Part shown: piece by piece, positions 49,101-60,842 of the stretch
Numbering within the stretch: position 1 is the stretch's first letter
How the letters are laid out: each line of letters begins with the position of its first letter
Assembly (NCBI RefSeq): GCF_029227915.1
Contig: NC_079878.1
Location: forward strand, 28,795,501 to 28,859,500
Source: Hydractinia symbiolongicarpus
Lineage: Eukaryota; Cnidaria; Hydrozoa; Anthoathecata; Hydractiniidae
DNA: 64,000 bases
Direction of reading: 5' to 3'
Notes under the pieces: model-generated
The model's database searches: none
The model's input: the letters and a program-made list of their open reading frames with translations, nothing else
What the model was told of the DNA's origin: nothing
Made by a program: the position numbers and the translations under genes

Positions 49101-50582
49101 ACATATTCGTACCAACATGTATTTAGCGATATTTATCTGATATTACTAGGTTGCATCGCTGTTAACAGTGAAACGATTGACTGTAGGACTTAATTAAACT
49201 GACTCTGGACTGTGACCTTATAAATGTGATAAATGAGTCCATTGGACCCCAAGGAATAACATTCCTCTTAATTTGACATGATTGCCGGAACTCAGCGATT
49301 ACACTGGGCGCTGTGGTAACGCTTCATTTAAAGTTTAGATAAATAAGTCATTTTGTACTATGGGACCAATCCTAGCAGTTAGCGCGCTGAAGAAATAGAG
49401 ACATTTTCAAAAACTACATCTCAATGACTTTCTAGCCGTATCAATCCGTTTGAGTTTCAACGGTTGGGTCACATATTCGTACCAACATGTATATAGCGAT
49501 ATTTTTCAGATATTACTAGGCTGCATCGCTTTTAACTGTGAAACGATTGACTGTGGGACGTAATTGAACTGATTTTGGACTTTGACCTCATAAATGTGAT
49601 AACTGGGACAATTGGACCCAAGAAATAACATTCTTCCTAATTTGACATGATTGCTGGAATTTACCGATTACACTGGGCGCTGTGGTAGCGCTTCATTTAA
49701 AGTTTAGATTAATAAGTCATTTTGCACTGTGGGACCAATCCTAGCCGTTATCGCGCGCTGAAGAAATAGCTACAGTTTCAAAAACTACATTTCATTGACT
49801 TTCTAACGGTGTCAGTGCGTTTGAGTTGCAACGGTTGCGTCACATATTCGTACCAACATGTATTTAGCGATATTCATCTGATATTACTAGGTTGCATCGC
49901 TGTTAACAGTGAAACGATTGACTGTGGGACTTAATTAAACTGACTCTGGACTGTGACCTTATAAATGTGATAAATGAGACAATTGGACTCCAAGAAATAA
50001 CATTCTTCTTAATTTGACATGATTGCCGGAACTCAGCGATTACACTGTGCGCTGTGGTAACGCTTCATTTAAAAATTTAGATAAATAAGACAATTTTTAC
50101 TGTGGGACCAATCCTAGCAGTTATCGCACGCTGAAGAAATGGCGACAGTTTCAAAAACTGCATTTCATTGACTTTCTAACGTTGTCAGTCCGTTTCAGTT
50201 ACAACGGTTGTGTCATATATTCGTGCCAACATGTATTTAGCGATATTTTTCTGATGTTACTAGGTTGCATCGCTTTTAAAATTGAAACGATTGACTGTGG
50301 GACTTAATTGAACTGATTTTGGACTTCGACCTCATAAATGGGATAAATGAGACAATTGGACCCAAGAAATAACATTCTTCCTAATTTGACATGATTGCTG
50401 GAATTTACCGATTACACTGGGCGCTGTGGTAGCGCTTCATTTAAAGTTTAGATTAATAAGTCATTTTGTACTGTGGGACCAATCCTAGCCGTTATCGCGC
50501 GCTGAAGAAATAGCTACAGTCTCAAAAACTGCATTTCATTGACTTTCTAACGTTGTCAGTCCGTTTCAGTTACAACGGTTGT
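43146..50582. repeat. Diverged satellite with recurring left-type m3-m4 monomers
   Basis: Mixed monomers without a single higher-order period. A cassette with GTCACATAATCGTACC, ATGAATTTAGCGATTTTT and GACTATGGGA (m3-like) followed by an m4-like monomer (TTACAGCAGTTGTGTGACATATTCG or variants) recurs at 40547, 43888, 46492 and 47981. The spacings of 3,341, 2,604 and 1,489 bp are close to 9, 7 and 4 monomers. At 43888-44480 both m3 and a full m4 (CACTTTTAACAAGG, GCGAGTACAC) are present in the same order as in the left array. Flanking monomers have GTCAGTCCATTAGAG or GGCCTTGAAG markers. Confidence 0.72.
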
Positions 50583-53500
50583 GTCATATATTCGTGCCAA
50601 CATGTATTTAGCGATATTTTTCTGATGTTACTAGGTTGCATCGCTTTTAAAATTGAAACGATTGACTGTGGGACTTAATTGAACTGATTTTGGACTTCGA
50701 CCTCATAAATGGGATAAATGAGACAATTGGACCCAAGAAATAACATTCTTCCTAATTTGACATGATTGCTGGATTTTACCGATTACACTGGGCGCTGTGG
50801 TAGCGCTTCATTTAAAGTTTAGATTAATAAGTCATTTTGTACTGTGGGACCAATCCTAGCCGTTATCGCGCGCTGAAGAAATAGCTACAGTCTCAAAAAC
50901 TACATTTCATTGACTTTCTAACTGTGTCAGTCCGTTTGAGTTGCAACGGTTGGGTCACATATTCGTACCAACATGTATTTAGCGATATTTATCTGATATT
51001 ACTAGGTTGCATCGCTGTTAACAGTGAAACGATTGACTGTGGGACTTAATTAAACTGACTCTGGACTGTGACCTTATAAATGTGATAAATGGGACAATTA
51101 GACTCCAAGAAATAACATTCTTCTTAATTTGACATGATTGCCGGAACTCAGCGATTACACTGGGCGCTGTGGTAACGCTTCATTTAAAAATTTAGATAAA
51201 TAAGTCAATTTTTACTGTGGGACCAATCCTAGCAGTTATCGCACGCTGAAGAAATGGCGACAGTTTCAAAAACTGCATTTCATTGACTTTCTAACGTTGT
51301 CAGTCCGTTTCAGTTACAACGGTTGTGTCATATATTCGTGCCAACATGTATTTAGCGATATTTTTCTGATGTTACTAGGTTGCATCGCTTTTAAAATTGA
51401 AACGATTGACTGTGGGACTTAATTGAACTGATTTTGGACTTCGACCTCATAAATGTGATAAATGAGACAATTGGACCCAAGAAATAACATTCTTCCTAAT
51501 TTGACATGATTGCTGGAATTTACCGATTATACTGGGCGCTGTGGTAGCGCTTCATTTAAAGTTTAGATTACTAAGTCATTTTGTACTGTGGGACTAATCT
51601 TAGCCGTTATCGCGCGCTGAAGAAATAGCTACAGTTTCAAAAACTACATTTCATTGACTTTCTAACGGTGTCAGTGCGTTTGAGTTGCAACGGTTGGGTC
51701 ACATTTTCGTACCAACATGTACTTAGCGATATTTATCTGATATTACTAGGTTGCATCGCTGTTAACAGTGAAACGATTGACTGTGGGACTTAATTAAACT
51801 GACTCTGGACTGTGACCTTATAAATGTGATAAATGGGACAATTGGACTCCAAGAAATAACATTCTTCTTAATTTGACATGATTGCCGGAACTAAGCGATT
51901 ACACTGGGCGCTGTGGTAACGCTTCATTTAAAAATTTAGATAAATAAGTCAATTTTTACTGTGGGACCAATCCTAGCAGTTATCGCACGCTGAAGAAATG
52001 GCGACAGTTTCAAAAACTGCATTTCATTGACTTTCTAACGTTGTCAGTCCGTTTCAGTTACAACGGTTGTGTCATATATTCGTGCCAACATGTATTTAGC
52101 GATATTTTTCTGATGTTACTAGGTTGCATCGCTTTTAAAATTAAAACGATTGACTGTGGGACTTAATTTAACTGATTTTGGACTTTGACCTCATAAATGT
52201 GATAAATGAGACAATTGGACCCAAGAAATAACATTCTTCCTAATTTGACATGATTGCTGGAATTTACCGATTACACTGGGCGCTGTGGTAGCGCTTCATT
52301 TAAAGTTTAGATTAATAAGTCATTTTGTACTGTGGGACCAATCCTAGCCGTTATCGTGCGCTGAAGAAATAGCTACAGTTTCGAAAACTACATTTCATTG
52401 ACTTTCTAACTGTGTCAGTCCGTTTGAGTTGCAACGGTTGGGTCACATATTCGTACCAACATGTATTTAGCGATATTTATCTGATATTACTAGGTTGCAT
52501 CGCTGTTAACAGTGAAACGATTGACTGTGGGACTTAATTAAACTGACTCTGGACTGTGACCTTATAAATTTGATAAATGAGCTAATTGGACCCCAAGGAA
52601 TAACATTCTTCTTAATTTGACATGATTGCCGGAACTCAGCGATTACACTGGGCGCTGTGGTAACGCTTCATTTAAAAATTTAGATAAATAAGTCAATTTT
52701 TACTGTGGGACCAATCCTAGCAGTTATCGCACGCTGAAGAAATGGCGACAGTTTCAAAAACTGCATTTCATTGACTTTCTAACGTTGTCAGTCCGTTTCA
52801 GTTACAACGGTTGTGTCATATATTCGTGCCAACATGTATTTAGCGATATTTTTCTGATGTTACTAGGTTGCATCGCTTTTAAAATTGAAACGATTGACTG
52901 TGGGACTTAATTGAACTGATTTTGGACTTCGACCTCATAAATGGGATAAATGAGACAATTGGACCCAAGAAATAACATTCTTCCTAATTTGACATGATTG
53001 CTGGAATTTACCGATTACACTGGGCGCTGTGGTAGCGCTTCATTTAAAGTTTAGATTAATAAGTCATTTTGTACTGTGGGACCAATCCTAGCCGTTATCG
53101 CGCGCTGAAGAAATAGCTACAGTCTCAAAAACTACATTTCATTGACTTTCTAACTGTGTCAGTCCGTTTGAGTTGCAACGGTTGGGTCACATATTCGTAC
53201 CAACATGTATTTAGCGATATTTATCTGATATTACTAGGTTGCATCGCTGTTAACAGTGAAACGATTGACTGTGGGACTTAATTAAACTGACTCTGGACTG
53301 TGACCTTATAAATGTGATAAATGGGACAATTAGACTCCAAGAAATAACATTCTTCTTAATTTGACATGATTGCCGGAACTCAGCGATTACACTGGGCGCT
53401 GTGGTAACGCTTCATTTAAAAATTTAGATAAATAAGTCAATTTTTACTGTGGGACCAATCCTAGCAGTTATCGCACGCTGAAGAAATGGCGACAGTTTCA

Positions 53501-54302
53501 AAAACTGATTTTCATTGACTTTCTAACGTTGTCAGTCCGTTTCAGTTACAACGGTTGTGTCATATATTCGTGCCAACATGTATTTAGCGATATTTTTCTG
53601 ATGTTACTAGGTTGCATCGCTTTTAAAATTGAAACGATTGACTGTGGGACTTAATTGAACTGATTTTGGACTTCGACCTCATAAATGTGATAAATGAGAC
53701 AATTGGACCCAAGAAATAACATTCTTCCTAATTTGACATGATTGTGGAATTTACCGATTACACTGGGCGCTGTGGTAGCGCTTCATTTAAAGTTTAGATT
53801 AATAAGTCATTTTGTACTGTGGGACCAATCCTAGCCGTTATCGCGCGCTGAAGAAATAGCTACAGTTTCAAAAACTACATTTCATTGACTTTCTAACTGT
53901 GTCAGTCCGTTTGAGTTGCAACGGTTGGGTCACATATTCGTACCAACATGTATTTAGCGATATTTATCTGATATTACTAGGTTGCATCGCTGTTAACAGT
54001 GAAACGATTGACTGTGGGACTTAATTAAACTGACTCTGGACTGTGACCTTATAAATTTGATAAATGAGCTAATTGGACCCCAAGGAATAACATTCCTCTT
54101 AATTTGACATGGTTGCCGGAACTCAGCGATTACACTGGGCCCTATGGTCGCACCTTATTTAAAAATTTAGATAAATAAGACATTTTTTACTGTGGGACCA
54201 ATCCTAGCCGTTATCGCGCGCTGAAGAAATAGCTACAGTTTCAAAAACTACATTTCATTGACATTCTAACAGTGTCAGTCCGTTTGAGTTACAACGGTTG
54301 GG
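50212..54302. repeat. 744-bp dimer higher-order repeat, five copies
   Basis: The monomer beginning GTCATATATTCGTGCC (with TTTTTCTGATGTTACTAGG, AAAATTGAAACG and AATTTACCG) starts at 50212, 50583, 51327, 52071, 52815 and 53559. From 50583 on, the spacing is 744 bp (to 54302/54303, one 1-bp deletion at ATTGTGGAATTT near 53745). It alternates with a monomer beginning GGGTCACATATTCG (ATTTATCTG, GCTGTTAACAG, TTAATTAAACTGACTC, GCACGCTGAAGAAATGGCG). The first interval is only 371 bp, so the first type is present twice in a row there. Small differences such as AAATGGGATAAATG against AAATGTGATAAATG alternate between copies. Confidence 0.87.
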
Positions 54303-57300
54303 TCACATACTGGTACCAACATGTATTTAGCGATATTTATTTGATATTACTAGGTTGCATCGCTTTTAACAGTGAAACGATTGACTGCGGGACTTAATTG
54401 AACTGATTTCGGACTTTGGCCTCCTAATTGTGATAAATGAGACAATTGCACCCCAAGGAATAAAATTCCTCTTAATTTGACATGATTGCCGGAACTCAGC
54501 GATTACACTGGGCCCTATAATCGCGCCTTATTTAAAAATTTAGATAAATAAGTTATTTTTTACTGTTGGACCAATCCTAGCCGTTATCGCGCGCTGAAGA
54601 AATAGCTACAGTTTCAAAAACTACATTTCATTGACTTTCTAACGGTGTCAGTCCGTTTGAGTTGCAACGGTTGGGTCACATATTGGTACCAACATGTATT
54701 TAGCGATATTTATCTGATATTACTAGGTTGCATCGCTTTTAACATTGAAACGATTGACTGCGGGACTTAATTGAACTGATTTCGCACTTTGACCTCCTAA
54801 ATGTGATAAATGACACAATTGGACTCCAAGAAATAACATTCTTCTTAATTTGACATGATTGCTGGATTTTACCGATTACACTGGGCGCTGTGGTGGCGCT
54901 TCATTTAAAACTTTAAGTCATTTTGTACTGTGGGACCAATCCTAGCCGTTAGCGCGCCCTGAAGGCCTTGAAGAAGTAGAGGCATTCTCAAAAATATATT
55001 TCAATTAATTTCTAGCGGTATCAATCTGTTTGAATTACAAAGATTGCGTCACATAATCGTACCAACATGTATTTAGCGATTCTTTTCTGATATTATTAGG
55101 TTGCATCGCTTTTAACAGTGAAACAATTAACTGTGGGACTTAATTGAACTAACTTTGGACTGTGACCTCACAAATGTGATAAATGGGTCAATTGGACTCC
55201 AAGAAATAACATTCTTCTTAAATTGACATGATTGCCGGAACTCAGCGATTACACTGGGCGCTGTGGCAACGCTTCATTTAAAGTTTAGATAAATAAGTCA
55301 TTTTCTACTATGGGACCAATCCTAGCAGTTAGCGCACTGAAGAAATAGAGACATTTTCAAAAACTACATCTCAATGACTTTCTAGCCGTATCAATCCGTT
55401 TGAGTTACAACGCTTGCGTCACATAATCGTACCAACATGTATTTGGCGATATTTTTCTGACATTACTAAGTTGTATCGCTTTTAACAGTGAAACGATTGA
55501 CTGTGGGATTTATTTGAACTAACTTTGGACTGTGATCTCATAAATGTGATAAATGAGACAATTGGACTCCAAGAAATAACATTCTTCTTAATTTGACATG
55601 ATTGCCGGAACTCAGCGATTACACTGGGCACTGTTGTAGCGCTTCATTTAAAAATTTAGATAAGTAAGACAATTTTTACGGTGGGACCAATCCTAGCCGT
55701 TAACGCGCGCTGAAGAAATAGAGACAGCTTCAAAAACTACATTTTAATGTCTTTCTAACGGTGTCAGTCCGTTTGAGTTACAACGGTTGGGTCACATATT
55801 CGTACTAACATGTATTTAGCGATATTTTTCAGATATTACTAGGCTGCATGGCTTTTAACTGTGAAGCGATTGACGGTAGGACTTAATTGAACTGATTTTG
55901 GACTTTGACCTCATAAATGTGATAACTGAAACAATTGGACCCAAGAAATAACATTCTTCCTAATTTGACATGATTGCTGGAATTTACCGATTACACTGGG
56001 CGCTGTGGTAGCGCTTCATTTAAAGTTTAGATTAATAAGTCATTTTGTACTGTGGGACCATTCCTAGCCGTTATTGCGCGCTGAAGAAATAGCTACAGTT
56101 TCAAAAACTACATTTCATTGACTTTCTAACGGTGTCAGTCCGTTTGAGTTGCAACGGTTGGGTCAAATGTTCGTACCAACATGTATTTAGCGATATTTAT
56201 CTGATATTACTAGGTTGCATCGCTGTTAACAGTGAAACGATTGACTGTGGGACTTAATTAAACTGACTCTGGACTGTGACCTTATAAATGTGATAAATGA
56301 GCCAATTGGACCCCGAGGAATAACATTCCTCTTAATTTCACATGATTGCCGGAACTCAGCGATTACACTGGGGCCTATGGTCGTGCCTTATTTAAAAATT
56401 TAGATAAATAAGTCATTTTTTACTGTGGGACCAATCCTAGCCGTTATCGCGCGCTGAAGAAGTAAAGACAGTTTCAAAAACTACATTTCATTGACATTCT
56501 AACGGTGTCAGTCTATTTGAGTTACAACGGTTGGGTCATATACTCGTACCAACATGTATTTAGCGATATTTATTTGGTATTACTAGGTTGCATCGCTTTT
56601 AACAGTGAAACGATTGACTGCGGGACTTAGTTGAACTGATTTTGTACTTTGACCTCCTAAATGTGATAAATGAGACAGTTGGACTCCAAGAAATAACATT
56701 CTTCTTAATTTGACATGATTGCTGAAATTTACCGATTACACAGGACGCTGTGGTAGCGCTTCATTTAAAACTTTAAGTCATTTTGTACTGTGGGACCAAT
56801 CCTAGCCGTTAGCGCGCCCTGAAAGCCTTGAAGAAATAGAGGCATTCTCAAAAATATAGTTCAATTACTTTCTAGCGGTATCAATCTGTTTGAGTTACAA
56901 AGATTGCGTCACATAATCGTACCAACATGTATTTAGCGATGCTTTTCTGATATTATTCGGTTGCATCGCTTTTAACAGTGAAACGATTGACTGTGGGACT
57001 TAATTGAACTGATTTTGGACTTTGACCTCATAAATGTGATAAATGAGACAATTGGACCCAAGAAATAACATTCTTCCTAATTTGACATGATTGCTGGAAT
57101 TTACCGTTTACACTGGGCGCTGTGGTAGCGCTTCATTTAAAGTTTGGATTAATAAGTCATTTTGTACTGTGGGACCAATCCTAGCCGTTATCGCGCGCTG
57201 AAGAAATAGCTACAGTTTCAAAAACTACATTTCATTGACTTTCTAACGGTGTCAGTCCGTTTGAGTTGCAACGGTTGGGTCACATATTCGTACCAACATG

Positions 57301-57844
57301 TATTTACCGATATTTATCTGATATTACTAGGTTGCATCGCTGTTAAGAGTGAAACGATTGACTGTGGGACTTAATTAAACTGACTCTGGACTGTGACCTT
57401 ATAAATTTGATAAATGAGCCAATTGGACCCCAAGGAATAACATTCCTCTTAATTCGACATGGTTGCCGGAACTCAGAGATTACACTGGGCCCTATGGTCG
57501 CGCCTTATTTAATAATTTAGATAAATAAGTCATTTTTTACTGTGGGACCAATCCTAGCTGTTATCGCGCGCTGAAAAAATAGCTACAGTTTCAAAAACTA
57601 CATTTAATTGACATTCTAACGGTGTCAGTCCGTTTGAGTTACAACGGTTGGGTCACATACTCGTACCAACATGTATTTAGCGATATTTATTTGATATTAC
57701 TAGGTTGCATCGCTTTTAACAGTGAAACGATTGACTGCGGGACTTAATTGAACTGATTTCGGACTTTGACCTCCTAAATGTGATAAATGAGACAATTGGA
57801 CTCCAAGAAATAACATTCTTCTTTATTTGACATGATTACTGGAT
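54303..57844. repeat. Diverged satellite, mixed types
   Basis: No regular higher-order period. Distinct monomer types include those with GGGCCCTATGGTCGCG in place of GGGCGCTGTGGTAGCG (near 54138, 54510, 56374 and 57487), GGCCTTGAAG types (54962, 57930) and an AGCCTTGAAG variant (56823). The Helitron target motif GATATTTATTTG occurs intact in several of these monomers. Confidence 0.72.
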
Positions 57845-59327
57845 TTTACCGATTACACTGGGCGCTGTGGTAGCGCTTCATTTAAAACTTTAAGTCATTT
57901 TGTACTGTGGGACCAATCCTAGCCGTTAGCGCGCCCTGAAGGCCTTGAAGAAATAGAGGCATTCTCAAAAATATATTTCAATTAATTTCTAGCGGTATCA
58001 ATCTGTTTGAGTTACAAAGATTGCGTCACATAATCGTACCAACATGTATTTAGCGAATCTTTTCTGATATTATTAGGTTGCATCGCTTTTAATAGTAAAA
58101 CGATTAACTGTGGGACTTAATTGAACTAACTTTGGACTGTGACCTCATAAATGTGATAAATGGGACAATTGGACTCCAAGAAATAACATTCTTCTTAATT
58201 TGACATGATTGCCGGAATTCAGCGATTACATTGGGCGCTGTGGTAACGCTTCATTTAAAGTTTAGATAAATAAGTCATTTTGTACTATGGGACCAATCCT
58301 AGCAGTTAGCGCGCTGAAGAAATAGAGACATTTTTAAAAACTACATCTCAATGACTTTCTAGCCGTATCAATCCGTTTGAGTTACAACGGTTGGGTCACA
58401 TATTCGTACCAACATGTATTTAGCGATATTTTTCAAATATTACTAGGCTGCATCGCTTTTAACTGTGAAACGATTGACTGTGGGACTTAATTGAACTGAT
58501 TTTGGACTTTGACCTCATAAATGTGATAACTGGGACAATTGGACCCAAGAAATAACATTCTTCCTAATTTGACATGATTGCTGGAATTTACCGATTACAC
58601 TGGGCGCTGTGGTAGCGCTTCATTTAAAGTTTAGATTAATAAGTCATTTTGTACTGTGGGACCAAACGTAGCCGTTATCGCGCGCTAAAGAAATAGCTAC
58701 AGTTTCAAAAACTACGTTTCATTGACTTTCTAACGGTGTCAGTGCGTTTGAGTTGCAACGGTTGGGTCACATATTCGTACCAACATGTATTTAGCGATAT
58801 TTATCTGATATTACTAGGTTGCATCGCTGTTAGCAGTGAAACGATTGACTGTGGGACTTAATTAAACTGACTCTGGACTGTGACCTTATAAATGTGATAA
58901 ATGGGACAATTGGACTCCAAGAAATAACATTCTTCTTAATTTGACATGATTGCCGGAACTCAGCGATTACACTGGGCGCTGTGGTAACGCTTCATTTAAA
59001 GTTTAGATAAATAAGTCATTTTGTACTATGGGACCAATCCTAGCAGTTAGCGCGCTGAAGAAATAGAGACATTTTCAAAAACTACATCTCAATGACTTTC
59101 TAGCCGTATCAATCCGTTTGAGTTACAACGGTTGGGTCACATATTCGTACCAACATGTATTTAGCGATATTTTTCAGATATTACTAGGCTGCATCGCTTT
59201 TAACTGTGAAACGATTGACTGTGGGACTTAATTGAACTGATTTTGGATTTTGACCTCATAAATGTGATGACTGGGACAATTGGACCCAAGAAATAACATT
59301 CTTCCTAATTTGACATGATTGCTGGAA
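57845..59327. repeat. Tetramer higher-order repeat, copy 1 (~1,483 bp)
   Basis: Four monomers of different types, with the marker GTCACATAATCG + TTTAGCGAATCTTTTC at 58025. The same marker recurs at 59508, 1,483 bp later. Other private shared variants: TTTAATAGTAAAACG, GAATTCAGCGATTACATTGG, ACATTTTTAAAAACTAC, TTTCAAATATTACTAGG, GGACCAAACGTAGCCG, CGCGCTAAAG and GCTGTTAGCAG. The boundaries given are where identity with copy 2 starts, just before TTTACCGATTACACTGGG; the true breakpoint could be anywhere in the shared homology. Confidence 0.87.
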
Positions 59328-60842
59328 TTTACCGATTACACTGGGCGCTGTGGTAGCGCTTCATTTAAAACTTTAAGTCATTTTGTACTGTGGGACCAAT
59401 CCTAGCCGTTAGCGCGCCCTGAAGGCCTTGAAGAAATAGAGGCATTCTCAAAAATATATTTCAATTAATTTCTAGCGGTATCAATCTGTTTGAGTTACAA
59501 AGATTGCGTCACATAATCGTACCAACATGTATTTAGCGAATCTTTTCTGATATTATTAGGTTGCATCGCTTTTAATAGTAAAACGATTAACTGTGGGACT
59601 TAATTGAACTAACTTTGGACTGTGACCTCATAAATGTGATAAATGGGACAATTGGACTCCAAGAAATAACATTCTTCTTAATTTGACATGATTGCCGGAA
59701 TTCAGCGATTACATTGGGCGCTGTGGTAACGCTTCATTTAAAGTTTAGATAAATAAGTCATTTTGTACTATGGGACCAATCCTAGCAGTTAGCGCGCTGA
59801 AGAAATAGAGACATTTTTAAAAACTACATCTCAATGACTTTCTAGCCGTATCAATCCGTTTGAGTTACAACGGTTGGGTCACATATTCGTACCAACATGT
59901 ATTTAGCGATATTTTTCAAATATTACTAGGCTGCATCGCTTTTAACTGTGAAACGATTGACTGTGGGACTTAATTGAACTGATTTTGGACTTTGACCTCA
60001 TAAATGTGATAACTGGGACAATTGGACCCAAGAAATAACATTCTTCCTAATTTGACATGATTGCTGGAATTTACCGATTACACTGGGCGCTGTGGTAGCG
60101 CTTCATTTAAAGTTTAGATTAATAAGTCATTTTGTACTGTGGGACCAAACGTAGCCGTTATCGCGCGCTAAAGAAATAGCTACAGTTTCAAAAACTACGT
60201 TTCATTGACTTTCTAACGGTGTCAGTGCGTTTGAGTTGCAACGGTTGGGTCACATATTCGTACCAACATGTATTTAGCGATATTTATCTGATATTACTAG
60301 GTTGCATCGCTGTTAGCAGTGAAACGATTGACTGTGGGACTTAATTAAACTGACTCTGGACTGTGACCTTATAAATGTGATAAATGGGACAATTGGACTC
60401 CAAGAAATAACATTCTTCTTAATTTGACATGATTGCCGGAACTCAGCGATTACACTGGGCGCTGTGGTAACGCTTCATTTAAAGTTTAGATAAATAAGTC
60501 ATTTTGTACTATGGGACCAATCCTAGCAGTTAGCGCGCTGAAGAAATAGAGACATTTTCAAAAACTACATCTCAATGACTTTCTAGCCGTATCAATCCGT
60601 TTGAGTTACAACGGTTGGGTCACATATTCGTACCAACATGTATTTAGCGATATTTTTCAGATATTACTAGGCTGCATCGCTTTTAACTGTGAAACGATTG
60701 ACTGTGGGACTTAATTGAACTGATTTTGGATTTTGACCTCATAAATGTGATGACTGGGACAATTGGACCCAAGAAATAACATTCTTCCTAATTTGACATG
60801 ATTGCTGGAATTTACCGATTACACTGGGCGCTGTGGTAGCGC
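59328..60842. repeat. Tetramer higher-order repeat, copy 2 (~1,483 bp)
   Basis: Near-identical to copy 1, with all the listed private variants repeated. Identity ends near 60842, where GCGCTTTATTTAAAGTTTAG replaces the TTTAAAACTTTAAG that begins the next unit in copy 1. A duplication of this size with so many shared singletons must be recent relative to the surrounding diverged monomers. Confidence 0.86.
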
